A stretch of 64,000 nt of DNA from Burkholderiales bacterium 8X. GTDB taxonomy: Bacteria; Pseudomonadota; Gammaproteobacteria; Burkholderiales; Burkholderiaceae_C. Position numbers and translations under genes: made by a program. The stretch lies in contig LR732703.1 in assembly GCA_902506565.1 (NCBI GenBank), positions 4,718,375 through 4,782,374 of the forward strand, in the 5' to 3' direction. Below the pieces are notes generated by a model. The model ran no database searches and was not told the origin of the DNA. It saw only the letters and a list, made by a program, of their open reading frames with translations. This document shows, piece after piece, positions 1 through 9,091 of this stretch (position 1 is the stretch's first letter; every line of letters begins with the position of its first letter).

Positions 1-409
1 AGGCGATCCGGACCGGCTTGCCTTGAATCTCGCTGTTGCGCAGGTAGACGATGCCGGGCGCCGGCAGTTCGTCGGCATGCGGATAGGGCAGGTCGCGGTC
101 GCCGGCGAGCACCTCGTCGCTGCCGTCGTTGATCACCTGGTAGAAAACGCTGTCGGCATCGTGGGCGCGCAGGATCTCGCGTGCGGCTGCCGAAAGCGTC
201 AGCTCTTTCTGCCCGTCGGCGCGGTCGAGCGATTTGGCGAGCGCCTGAACGTTGTATTCGAGTGCTCGATCGAAAGGCGCGTTGGCGATGCCTTGCGCCA
301 CCAGCCAGGTCACGCCGATGCTCACCGGCACCAGCAACAGGAGCGGCGTCAGCATCCAATCGAGGATCTCGCCGAACAGGGAGCGCTGTGCGCGCTGGAA
401 GAGTTTCAC
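1..409 (-). CDS. Sensor histidine kinase, TctE-like (5' part, cut by window edge)
   Basis: The reading frame runs off the left edge of the window. The visible 136 residues begin VKLFQRAQRSLFGEILDW, followed by one hydrophobic segment (MLTPLLLLVPVSIGVTWLVA), then a periplasmic stretch with FDRALEYNVQALAKSL and FYQVINDGSDEVLAGD. This is typical of the N-terminal 2CSK_N sensor region of TctE-type kinases. The kinase core lies outside the window. No in-frame ATG exists in the 60 bases upstream, so GTG at 409 is the likely start, with a GGAG 12 bases before it. It follows the response regulator on the same strand at 49 bases, so the two probably form one two-component operon. The signal sensed cannot be told from this fragment. 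Confidence 0.8.
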   Translation of the reverse strand, partial: MKLFQRAQRSLFGEILDWMLTPLLLLVPVSIGVTWLVAQGIANAPFDRALEYNVQALAKSLDRADGQKELTLSAAAREILRAHDADSVFYQVINDGSDEVLAGDRDLPYPHADELPAPGIVYLRNSEIQGKPVRIA

Positions 410-458
410 CGCGTTCGAACGCTCCGCTGTATGCCTGGGCGTGGCTGGCCGAGGTGCT

Positions 459-1133
<675 letters not shown>

Positions 1134-1192
1134 GGATTCCACTCCGGCGCCGCGGCCTCGAATGGCCGTCGTACTTCCTCCCGGGCGGAATT

Positions 1193-1675
1193 CTAGGCCG
1201 CGGCGTAGGCCTCGAGACCGATCGTTACCACGGTGGCGACCTCGTCGCCGACGCTGGCACGAAACTCGGCCTCGGCCTGCGCCACCGCGTTCTTGAAGGC
1301 TTCGAGCCAGGCCAATCCATCCGCCGTGAAGCGCACCTGCCGGGCCCGGGCGTCGAGCGGGTCGGGCCCGCGCGTGACCAGGCCCCAGGCTTCGCATTGC
1401 TCGACCAGCGCGCCCATGGCCTGCTTGGTCATGCCGGCGCGCTCGGCGAGTTCGGTCAGGCGCGAACCATTCCGGCCCAGGTGCCGCGTGATGTGGATGT
1501 GGGCGGCGCTGACCTGCGAACGGGCGGCCAGGTTGGACAAGGCGAGCGGTACCTCCGCGTCGTGCGCCATCAATACCAACACCCGTTCGTCGAAACGCCG
1601 CATGGCGTGGCCGAGCAATCGGCCGAGGTGCGTTTGGCGCCAGTCGTCGGTGTCCGAGCGGTGTTCGAATGACAT
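1193..1675 (-). CDS. MarR-family transcriptional regulator
   Basis: The protein is 160 residues, the usual length for a MarR winged-helix repressor. The helix-turn-helix is seen in RLTELAERAGMTKQAMGALVEQCEAWGLV, and the wing in VTRGPDPLDARARQVRFT (the DPxDxRxR signature). It binds DNA as a dimer and typically responds to small phenolic or other ligands; the ligand is unknown here. ATG at 1675 (MSFEHRS) is preferred over ATG at 1759, because the longer version would read through the recA promoter region. It diverges from recA, and the 144-base gap holds both promoters. A TAGT-N11-ACTA inverted repeat at 1683-1701 just upstream of the start could be its own operator; this is inference only. Confidence 0.85.
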   Translation of the reverse strand: MSFEHRSDTDDWRQTHLGRLLGHAMRRFDERVLVLMAHDAEVPLALSNLAARSQVSAAHIHITRHLGRNGSRLTELAERAGMTKQAMGALVEQCEAWGLVTRGPDPLDARARQVRFTADGLAWLEAFKNAVAQAEAEFRASVGDEVATVVTIGLEAYAAA

Positions 1676-1739
1676 CGCCGGATAGTAAAGCAAACTGACT
1701 AAAAAACGGCTTGCGCGGACAGATCCCGCCTCTACACTA

Positions 1740-1755
1740 CTGTTCAAGCATCCAG
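1740..1755. promoter_or_regulatory. LexA (SOS) box upstream of recA
   Basis: The 16-mer CTGTTCAAGCATCCAG fits the CTG-N10-CAG pattern of proteobacterial LexA boxes, with the extended CTGT half at the left and one mismatch in the right half. It lies 65 bases before the recA ATG. A -10-like TTTATA sits at 1763-1768, so bound LexA would cover the -35 region. Family knowledge: recA is the classic LexA target. No LexA gene is in the window. Confidence 0.65.
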
Positions 1756-1819
1756 CCAATGCTTTATAGCCGATAGCAGGAAGCTGTCACAACCAACTGA
1801 TATTCAAGGAGTTTTTCGA

Positions 1820-2899
1820 ATGGACGCAATCGTCAAGGGCGCAAGCATCTCGGTCCCCAGCAGCGAAAAGGCCAAGGCGCTTCAAGCAGCCCTGGCCCAG
1901 ATCGAAAAGCAGTTCGGCAAGGGCACGATCATGCGGCTCGGCGAAGGCGAGGCGCTGGAGGACATCCAGGTCGTATCGACCGGTTCGCTCGGCCTCGACA
2001 TCGCCCTGGGCGTCGGCGGACTGCCCCGCGGCCGCGTGATCGAGATCTACGGCCCCGAATCCTCGGGCAAGACCACCCTCACGCTGCAGGTCATCGCCGA
2101 GATGCAGCGCCAGGCCGGCACCTGCGCCTTCGTCGACGCCGAGCATGCGCTCGACGTGCAATATGCGCAGAAGCTCGGCGTCAACCTGTCCGACCTGCTC
2201 ATCAGCCAACCGGACACCGGCGAGCAGGCGCTCGAAATCGTCGATTCGCTGGTCCGCTCGGGCGCGGTCGACCTGATCGTGGTCGACTCGGTCGCCGCGC
2301 TCACGCCCAAGGCCGAAATCGAAGGCGAAATGGGTGATTCGCTGCCCGGCCTGCAGGCCCGGTTGATGAGCCAGGCGCTGCGCAAGCTCACCGCCACGAT
2401 CAAGAAGACCAATTGCATGGTCATCTTCATCAACCAGATCCGCATGAAGATCGGCGTGATGTTCGGTTCGCCGGAAACCACCACCGGCGGCAATGCGCTC
2501 AAGTTCTACGCCTCGGTGCGGCTGGACATCCGTCGCATCGGAACCATCAAGAAGGGCGACGAGGCCATCGGCAACGAAACCAAGGTCAAGGTGGTCAAGA
2601 ACAAGGTGTCTCCACCCTTCAAGACGGCCGAGTTCGACATCCTGTTCGGCGAAGGCATCAGCCGGGAGGGCGAGATCATCGACATGGGCGTCACCGCCAA
2701 GATCGTCGACAAGTCCGGCGCCTGGTATGCGTACAACGGCGAAAAGATCGGGCAGGGCCGCGACAACGCGCGCGAGTTCCTGCGCGAGAACCCGTCCCTG
2801 TCGCGCGAAATCGAGAACCGGGTGCGCGAATCGCTGGGCATTCCGCTGCTTGCCGAGTCGGCGGAGTCCGGCGACAAGGCACCGGCCGAGAAGAAGTAA
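1820..2899 (+). CDS. recA: Recombinase A
   Basis: RecA forms filaments on single-stranded DNA, catalyses homologous pairing and strand exchange, and stimulates LexA self-cleavage. The 359-residue length is normal. Walker A is GPESSGKTT at 78-86 and Walker B is DLIVVDSVAA at 151-160. Loop L1 (EGEMGDSLPGLQARLMSQA) and loop L2 (NQIRMKIGVMFGSPETTTGG), which contact DNA, are intact, and the C-terminal tail is acidic/lysine-mixed as usual. The start ATG has AAGGAG 9 bases upstream. It is preceded by a LexA-type box and followed 9 bases later by recX, the usual arrangement in which RecX is made from recA read-through. Confidence 0.98.
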   Translation: MDAIVKGASISVPSSEKAKALQAALAQIEKQFGKGTIMRLGEGEALEDIQVVSTGSLGLDIALGVGGLPRGRVIEIYGPESSGKTTLTLQVIAEMQRQAGTCAFVDAEHALDVQYAQKLGVNLSDLLISQPDTGEQALEIVDSLVRSGAVDLIVVDSVAALTPKAEIEGEMGDSLPGLQARLMSQALRKLTATIKKTNCMVIFINQIRMKIGVMFGSPETTTGGNALKFYASVRLDIRRIGTIKKGDEAIGNETKVKVVKNKVSPPFKTAEFDILFGEGISREGEIIDMGVTAKIVDKSGAWYAYNGEKIGQGRDNAREFLRENPSLSREIENRVRESLGIPLLAESAESGDKAPAEKK

Positions 2900-2908
2900 C
2901 GCCAGCCC

Positions 2909-3364
2909 ATGGCTTTCGGCGCGCCCTCGCTCAAGGGTCGGGCCTTGCGTCTGCTGAGCCAGCGCGAGCATTCGCGATCGGAACTCGAACGCAAGCTCGC
3001 CAGGCACGAGGAAGAGCCCGGCGCCCTCGCCCGCGCCCTGGACGAACTGGAGGCCAAGGACTTCATCCGCGAAGACCGGGTCGTCGCCTCGGTCGTCCAT
3101 CAGCGCGCGCCGAAGCTCGGCGCGCTGCGGGTCAGGCAGGAGCTGCAGCAGAAGGGAATCGCGCCGGACGCGATCGCCAGCGCCGTTTCGGGGCTCCAGG
3201 CGAGCGAACTGGAGCGGGCGCTTGCGTTGTGGCGCCGCCGCTTCGGCGATCCGCCCGCGGACGCCAAGGAGCGGGCGCGGCAGATTCGCTTCTTGATGAC
3301 GCGGGGCTTTTCGGGCGCCATCGCTGCCCGGGTACTCAAGAATCCGGCGGAAGACGAGGGCTGA
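2909..3364 (+). CDS. recX: Regulatory protein RecX
   Basis: RecX binds the RecA filament and limits its extension and ATPase activity. The 151-residue protein shows the expected three-helix repeats, including ALRLLSQREHSRSELERKL at the N-terminus, then LDELEAKDFIREDRVV, LGALRVRQELQQKGI and a C-terminal RFLMTRGFSGAIAARVL. The gene begins 9 bases after the recA stop, so it is almost certainly co-transcribed with recA. No separate promoter is visible in that gap. Family assignment is firm from sequence and position. Confidence 0.93.
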   Translation: MAFGAPSLKGRALRLLSQREHSRSELERKLARHEEEPGALARALDELEAKDFIREDRVVASVVHQRAPKLGALRVRQELQQKGIAPDAIASAVSGLQASELERALALWRRRFGDPPADAKERARQIRFLMTRGFSGAIAARVLKNPAEDEG

Positions 3365-3396
3365 AGCCGTCCGGATTTCACTCAAGTGTCGTGGAG

Positions 3397-3412
3397 CATC
3401 TCGACCGAGATG
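3397..3412. repeat. Short near-perfect palindrome after recX
   Basis: CATCTCG-AC-CGAGATG is a 7-bp inverted repeat around a 2-base centre, in the 155-base gap between the convergent genes recX and argC. There is no T-run on either side, so it does not look like an intrinsic terminator. It could be a protein-binding site or chance. Nothing else was recognised in this gap. Confidence 0.3.
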
Positions 3413-3519
3413 TCTATCTACATGGCCTTCCGGTGACTGGTGCGCCGTCGGGCATGATCGGGCTGCTTGAGCGCCACCCGTCCGAGCACCTGAACTGCCG
3501 CCGTTCCCAGCGGCGAGGC

Positions 3520-4443
3520 CTAGAGGCCGAGCATCAGCTTGAGGTTTTGAACCGCCGCTCCGCTCGCACCCTTGCCCAGGTTGTCCAGCCTTGCGATCAC
3601 GACCGCATGGTGGTGATCCTGATTCGGGAACACGCGGATCTCCAGGTCGTTGGTGTCGTTCAGCGCCAGTGCGTCGAGCTTGCCGTCCTCGGTGGGCGGG
3701 AGCACCTTCACGAACTGCTCCGGCGTGTTGCTCTTGCCGTAGTGCGTGCGCAGCGCGCCCTCGAGATCGGATGCGGTCGGCTTGCCGGGGAGCACGTCGA
3801 GATGAAGCGGAAGCTGGACCAGCATGCCCTGCTTGAAGTTGCCGACCGAAGGCACGAACACCGGACGACGGGTGAGGCCGGTGTATTTCATGATCTCGGG
3901 AATGTGCTTGTGCTTGAGGCCCAGCCCGTAGGCCTCGAACAAGGGCGCACTGCCGCTTTCGTAGGCTTCGATCATGGCCCGTCCGCCGCCGGAATAGCCG
4001 CTCACGGATGGCAGCGCGATCGGGAAATCGGGCGGTAGCAGGCCGGCATCGACCAGCGGCCGCACGATCGCGATGGCGCCGGTGGCATAGCAGCCGGGGT
4101 TCGCGACCCGATCGGCCGCGGCAACTGCTTCTTTTTGCCCCGGCACCAGTTCCGGAAAGCCGAAGACCCATCCGGGCGCCGTTCGGTGGGCGGTCGATGC
4201 ATCGATGATCTTCGGCTTCTTGCCGCTCAGCTGGTCGATGAGCGCGACCGACTCGCGCGCCGCGTCGTCATGAAGGCAGAGCACCACCAGGTCGACACCC
4301 GCCATCAGTTCGCGCTTGGCGTCCAGGTCCTTTCGGCGATCGGCCGCGATGCTGATCAGTTCGACCTGCGGCATGGCTTGCAGCCGCTCGCGGATCTGGA
4401 GGCCGGTGGTGCCGGCTTCGCCGTCGATGAAAACCTTGGGCAT
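3520..4443 (-). CDS. argC: N-acetyl-gamma-glutamyl-phosphate reductase (type 2)
   Basis: ArgC carries out the NADPH-dependent reduction of N-acetyl-glutamyl phosphate to the semialdehyde, the third step of arginine synthesis. The 307 residues match the shorter AGPR type 2 family. The nucleotide-binding GEAGTTGLQI is at 8-17, the catalytic Cys118 lies in VANPGCYATG, and SVSGYSGGGRAMIEAYE and the HxxE-like KHKHIPEI segment are conserved. It converges on recX and diverges from sucC across 175 bases; no strong sigma-70 promoter was recognised in that gap. It is not grouped with other arg genes here, which is common in Burkholderiales. Confidence 0.93.
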   Translation of the reverse strand: MPKVFIDGEAGTTGLQIRERLQAMPQVELISIAADRRKDLDAKRELMAGVDLVVLCLHDDAARESVALIDQLSGKKPKIIDASTAHRTAPGWVFGFPELVPGQKEAVAAADRVANPGCYATGAIAIVRPLVDAGLLPPDFPIALPSVSGYSGGGRAMIEAYESGSAPLFEAYGLGLKHKHIPEIMKYTGLTRRPVFVPSVGNFKQGMLVQLPLHLDVLPGKPTASDLEGALRTHYGKSNTPEQFVKVLPPTEDGKLDALALNDTNDLEIRVFPNQDHHHAVVIARLDNLGKGASGAAVQNLKLMLGL

Positions 4444-4618
4444 GGAGACCTCTGCAGCCTATGGAAAGTACGTGTTGACCGCAGCCAGCCAGAGCCATCC
4501 GCGGAGCGCCCCATGATACAGTGGGCGGTCATTCGCCGTCCCCTTTTGGTCCTACCCAATCTGCCCGGGACACTCTCGAATACCGCTGCTCTCAACCCCG
4601 TTTCCGCGAGACACCCTC

Positions 4619-5794
<1,176 letters not shown>

Positions 5795-5806
5795 GGATTT
5801 GAAGTC

Positions 5807-6700
5807 ATGTCGATCTACATCAACAAAGACACCAAGGTCATCACCCAGGGCATCACCGGCAAGACCGGTCAGTTCCACACCCTGAAGTGCCAGGAATACG
5901 CGAACGGCAAGAACTGCTTCGTCGCCGGCGTCAACCCCAAGAAGGCGGGCGAGTCGATCTTCGATATTCCGATCTTCGGCTCGGTCAAGGAAGCCGCCTC
6001 GCAGACCGGCGCCACCGTGAGCGTCATCTACGTGCCGCCACCCGGCGCCGCTGCCGCCATCTGGGAAGCGGTCGAGGCCGACCTCGACATGGCGATCTGC
6101 ATCACCGAGGGCATTCCGGTGCGCGACATGCTCGAAGTGCGCAACAAGATGAAGGCCAAGGAAGCCGCCGGCGGCAAGAAGACGCTGCTGCTCGGCCCGA
6201 ACTGCCCCGGCCTCATCACGCCGGACGAAATCAAGATCGGCATCATGCCGGGCCACATCCACCGCAAGGGCCGCATCGGCGTGGTGAGCCGCTCCGGCAC
6301 GCTCACCTACGAAGCCGTGGCGCAGCTCACCGAGATCGGCCTCGGCCAGTCGAGCGCGGTCGGCATCGGCGGCGACCCGATCAACGGCTTGAAGCACATC
6401 GACGTGATGAAGGCCTTCAACGACGATCCGGAGACCGACGCCGTCATCATGATCGGCGAGATCGGCGGACCCGACGAGGCCGACGCGGCCCGCTGGTGCA
6501 AGGAGAACATGAAGAAGCCGGTGGTCGGCTTCATCGCCGGCGTCACGGCGCCTCCCGGCAAGCGCATGGGCCACGCCGGCGCGCTGATCTCGGGCGGTGC
6601 CGACACGGCCGAGGCCAAGCTCGCCATCATGGAGGAATCCGGCTTTACCGTGACCCGCAACTTTTCGGAATTGGCCAAGCGACTCAAAGCTCTTATCTAA
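5807..6700 (+). CDS. sucD: Succinyl-CoA synthetase alpha subunit
   Basis: SucD binds CoA and carries the histidine that is transiently phosphorylated in the succinyl-CoA synthetase reaction. The 297-residue length is usual. The Rossmann CoA-binding domain starts VITQGITGKTGQFHT, the LGPNCPG motif is at 129-135, and the active-site His256 lies in RMGHAGALISGG. It forms the second gene of sucCD. A strong intrinsic terminator starts 34 bases after the stop. The last codons contain a promoter-like TTGGCC-N16-TTATCT, which could drive the next gene. Confidence 0.97.
   Translation: MSIYINKDTKVITQGITGKTGQFHTLKCQEYANGKNCFVAGVNPKKAGESIFDIPIFGSVKEAASQTGATVSVIYVPPPGAAAAIWEAVEADLDMAICITEGIPVRDMLEVRNKMKAKEAAGGKKTLLLGPNCPGLITPDEIKIGIMPGHIHRKGRIGVVSRSGTLTYEAVAQLTEIGLGQSSAVGIGGDPINGLKHIDVMKAFNDDPETDAVIMIGEIGGPDEADAARWCKENMKKPVVGFIAGVTAPPGKRMGHAGALISGGADTAEAKLAIMEESGFTVTRNFSELAKRLKALI
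6671..6698 (+). promoter_or_regulatory. Candidate promoter inside the sucD 3' end
   Basis: TTGGCC (6671-6676), a 16-base spacer and TTATCT (6693-6698) form a weak sigma-70-like pair within the last codons of sucD. It is proposed because only 25 bases separate the downstream terminator T-run from the terC start, which leaves no room for a promoter there. Untested. Confidence 0.25.
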
Positions 6701-6734
6701 GATCTTCACCGGCTTGGTTCACCACACAAGAACG

Positions 6735-6767
6735 AAGCGCTCGCAATTCACATTGCGAGCGCTTTTT
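6735..6767 (+). terminator. Rho-independent terminator between sucD and terC
   Basis: A perfect 12-bp stem AAGCGCTCGCAA / TTGCGAGCGCTT with loop TTCACA is followed by a run of Ts (6763-6767). It is one of the strongest hairpins in the window. The start of terC comes only 25 bases later, so transcripts that reach terC must begin upstream and read through it, or the hairpin acts as an attenuator. Confidence 0.88.
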
Positions 6768-6792
6768 CAATACATAACAGTGGAACAGAGAC

Positions 6793-7476
6793 ATGGAATA
6801 CCTGCAAACTGCCGACTTCTGGATCGGCCTCATCAAAATTGTCTGGATCAACATCATTCTTTCGGGAGACAACGCGGTGGTCATCGCGATGGCTGCCCGT
6901 TCGCTTCCCCCGCACCAGCAGCGCACCGCAGTGCTGTTCGGCTCGGGTGCGGCCGTGGTGCTCCGGATCGTGCTCACCGTCGTCGCGGCCAAGCTGCTGG
7001 CGCTGCCCTACCTGCAGATCGTCGGCGGCGCGCTGCTGCTCTACATCGGCGTGCAGCTTCTCAGTGAAGAAGAAGAAGGCGATGGCGAAGGCAAGGAATA
7101 CGGCAGCATGTTCGCGGCCGTCCGAACCATCCTGCTGGCCGACCTCGTCATGAGCCTCGACAACGTCATCGCCGTGGCCGCCGCGGCGCAGGGCAGCATG
7201 GTGCTGTTGATCCTCGGCCTCGCGATCAGCATTCCGCTCGTCATCTTCGGCAGCACCTTGATGATCAAGCTCATGGAGCGCTTCCCGATCATCATCACCC
7301 TCGGCGCAGCCCTCATCGGCTGGGTCGGCGGCGAAACGGTGGTGAGCGATGTCGTCCTGCGGGACGTGCTCGTTGCCAACCCGTGGCTGCACTACGCGGC
7401 TGCCGCGGCCGGTGCCGTGCTGGTGGTGGCCGTGGGCCGGCTGCTGCAAAAGCGCTCGCACGCGGCGGCCCACTAG
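6793..7476 (+). CDS. TerC/YjbE-family integral membrane protein
   Basis: This 227-residue protein has about seven hydrophobic segments and two family-defining acidic motifs in opposing helices, ILSGDNAVVIAM near residue 22 and VMSLDNVIAVAA near residue 118. An acidic cytoplasmic loop (SEEEEGDGEGKEYG) lies between them. TerC/YjbE members include manganese exporters and proteins that help metalate exported enzymes; a metal-ion role is inferred from the family. It is the first gene of a run with the PP2C phosphatase gene 27 bases downstream. Unlike the second terC at 38016-38753, its leader has no yybP-ykoY riboswitch; instead it sits right behind an intrinsic terminator. Confidence 0.85.
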   Translation: MEYLQTADFWIGLIKIVWINIILSGDNAVVIAMAARSLPPHQQRTAVLFGSGAAVVLRIVLTVVAAKLLALPYLQIVGGALLLYIGVQLLSEEEEGDGEGKEYGSMFAAVRTILLADLVMSLDNVIAVAAAAQGSMVLLILGLAISIPLVIFGSTLMIKLMERFPIIITLGAALIGWVGGETVVSDVVLRDVLVANPWLHYAAAAAGAVLVVAVGRLLQKRSHAAAH

Positions 7477-7503
7477 CCGCCGCCTCAACTCGATTCCTTC
7501 TCA

Positions 7504-8316
7504 ATGGCGACTTCCAGCGTTTCAGCTTCTTCCGATACCGCGTCCATCTCCTGGGACTTCGCGGCGTTGACTGATCCTGGAAGGATTCGGGCGAACAACG
7601 AGGACACGATCGCCATCGACGCGCCGCTCGGCCTCGCGCTCCTGGCCGACGGCATGGGCGGCTACAACGGCGGCGAAGTGGCGAGCGGCATGGCCATTGC
7701 GCTGTTGCAGGCGAGCTTCGGCCGCTGGCTCGCGCATGCCGGCCCGCAGGCCAACCCGCGGGCGATCCGCCGGGCGCTGCAGGCCGGAACCGACGAGGCC
7801 AACGCCGCCATCCTCGAAGCCGGCGTGGCCAACACCCAGCTCCAGGGCATGGGCACGACGCTGGTACTGGCGGCCTTTGCGCCGCAGCGCGTGATCGTCG
7901 GCCACATCGGCGATTCGCGTTGCTATCGGCTGCGCGACCGGCAGCTCGAACTGCTCACCCGAGACCATTCGCTCTTGCAGGAACAACTCGACGCCGGAAC
8001 CATTACGCTCGAACAAGCAGCCCAGTCTCCGCACCGCAATCTGGTCACGCGCGCCCTCGGCATCGAGCGGCACGTCGAGCTCGAATTGCACGAACACGAC
8101 GTTCAGGTCGACGATCTTTTCCTGTTATGTTCCGACGGATTGAGCGAGATGGTGAGCGACGAGCAGATTTTCACGCTATTGCTGCAAGATGGCGCGCTGG
8201 CCGAAAAGGCGTCGATCCTGGTCGCGGCAGCGAACGAGAATGGTGGGCGCGACAACATTTCGGTTGTCCTCGCCTACGGGGCTGCCAGGACGAGCCCCGG
8301 CCTCAAGCCTGAATGA
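7504..8316 (+). CDS. PP2C-family serine/threonine protein phosphatase
   Basis: This is a 270-residue soluble phosphatase of the PPM/PP2C (Stp1/PppA) type that removes phosphate from Ser/Thr using two metal ions. All family motifs are present: NNEDT at 31-35, ADGMGG at 48-53 with the metal-binding Asp, GMGTTL at 115-120, GDSRCY at 136-141, SDGLSE at 210-215 and GGRDN at 247-251. It is therefore likely active. It lies between terC and an FHA-domain gene (64 bases downstream), a pairing that normally reads phospho-threonine signals. No Hanks-type kinase is encoded in the window, so the partner kinase must be elsewhere. Start: ATG at 7504. Confidence 0.93.
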   Translation: MATSSVSASSDTASISWDFAALTDPGRIRANNEDTIAIDAPLGLALLADGMGGYNGGEVASGMAIALLQASFGRWLAHAGPQANPRAIRRALQAGTDEANAAILEAGVANTQLQGMGTTLVLAAFAPQRVIVGHIGDSRCYRLRDRQLELLTRDHSLLQEQLDAGTITLEQAAQSPHRNLVTRALGIERHVELELHEHDVQVDDLFLLCSDGLSEMVSDEQIFTLLLQDGALAEKASILVAAANENGGRDNISVVLAYGAARTSPGLKPE

Positions 8317-8380
8317 TGCAGCTGCGTCCATTGCACCGCCCGCAAAGCGCAATGATTCGAAGAACGAGATGGAGCCGGCC

Positions 8381-9064
8381 ATGCCGAAATTGATCGTGTC
8401 GATCGACGGGGTCGTCATCAAGGAGGTGACGCTCGCCAAGGACCGTACCACCCTGGGACGGCGTCCTTACAACGACATCGTGATCGACAACCTCGCCATC
8501 AGCGGCGAGCACGCGGTGCTGCACATGCTCGGCGACGACGTCTATCTCGAGGATCTGAACAGCACCAACGGCAGCTACGTCAACGGCAGGTCGGTCAAGA
8601 AACAGGCGCTCGAGCACAACGACGTGATCGAGGTCGGCAAGTACAAGATTCGCTACCTGGTCGCGAGCGCCGCACCGGCTGCATCGTCGACATCCGCCAG
8701 CGACCGTTTCATGGGCGTCGCGGCCGGAGCAGCGGCTCTCAGTTCGCACACGCACGACGCCATTCCGCTCACGTCCGACCCGACCCAGCACACGCCGTTG
8801 GGAACGCCGGGCGTCGCGGTCATGCGCGTGCTCTCGGGCACCGGCGTCGGGCGCGAGCTTTCATTGAGCAAGGTCGTCACCACCATCGGCAAGCCGGGCC
8901 TCGCCGTGGCGGCCGTCACCCGCCGCGTGCATGGCTACGTCGTGCAGCCGATCGACGGCGGAACCCTCCTCAACGGCGAGCCGCTCGGCAAGGACGCCGT
9001 CGCCTTGCAGGATGGCGACCTCATCGAGTTGGCCGGCGCCCGGATGCAGTTCGTCTCGAATTGA
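8381..9064 (+). CDS. FHA-domain protein (phosphothreonine reader)
   Basis: The 227-residue protein has a canonical forkhead-associated domain at about 5-95. The phosphopeptide-binding residues are seen in TLGRRPYND (GR at 26-27), SGEH at 41-44 and NSTNGS at 60-65. A low-complexity linker (about 100-145) leads to a second, degenerate FHA-like fold (about 146-227) with GVGRELSLSKVVTTIGKPG and LLNGEPLGKDAVALQDGD that keeps the beta-sandwich pattern but not all binding residues. ATG 8381 has GGAG 6 bases upstream and is preferred over ATG 8369. It probably docks phosphorylated partners in the same pathway as the upstream phosphatase and the downstream cyclase. Confidence 0.9.
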   Translation: MPKLIVSIDGVVIKEVTLAKDRTTLGRRPYNDIVIDNLAISGEHAVLHMLGDDVYLEDLNSTNGSYVNGRSVKKQALEHNDVIEVGKYKIRYLVASAAPAASSTSASDRFMGVAAGAAALSSHTHDAIPLTSDPTQHTPLGTPGVAVMRVLSGTGVGRELSLSKVVTTIGKPGLAVAAVTRRVHGYVVQPIDGGTLLNGEPLGKDAVALQDGDLIELAGARMQFVSN

Positions 9065-9091
9065 TCGCGCCCCGCGCAGACCGGATCTCCT

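Noticed and set aside
3365..3519. Small gene or terminator between recX and argC
   Set aside because: No frame with a ribosome site was found, and the palindrome at 3397-3412 has no T-run.
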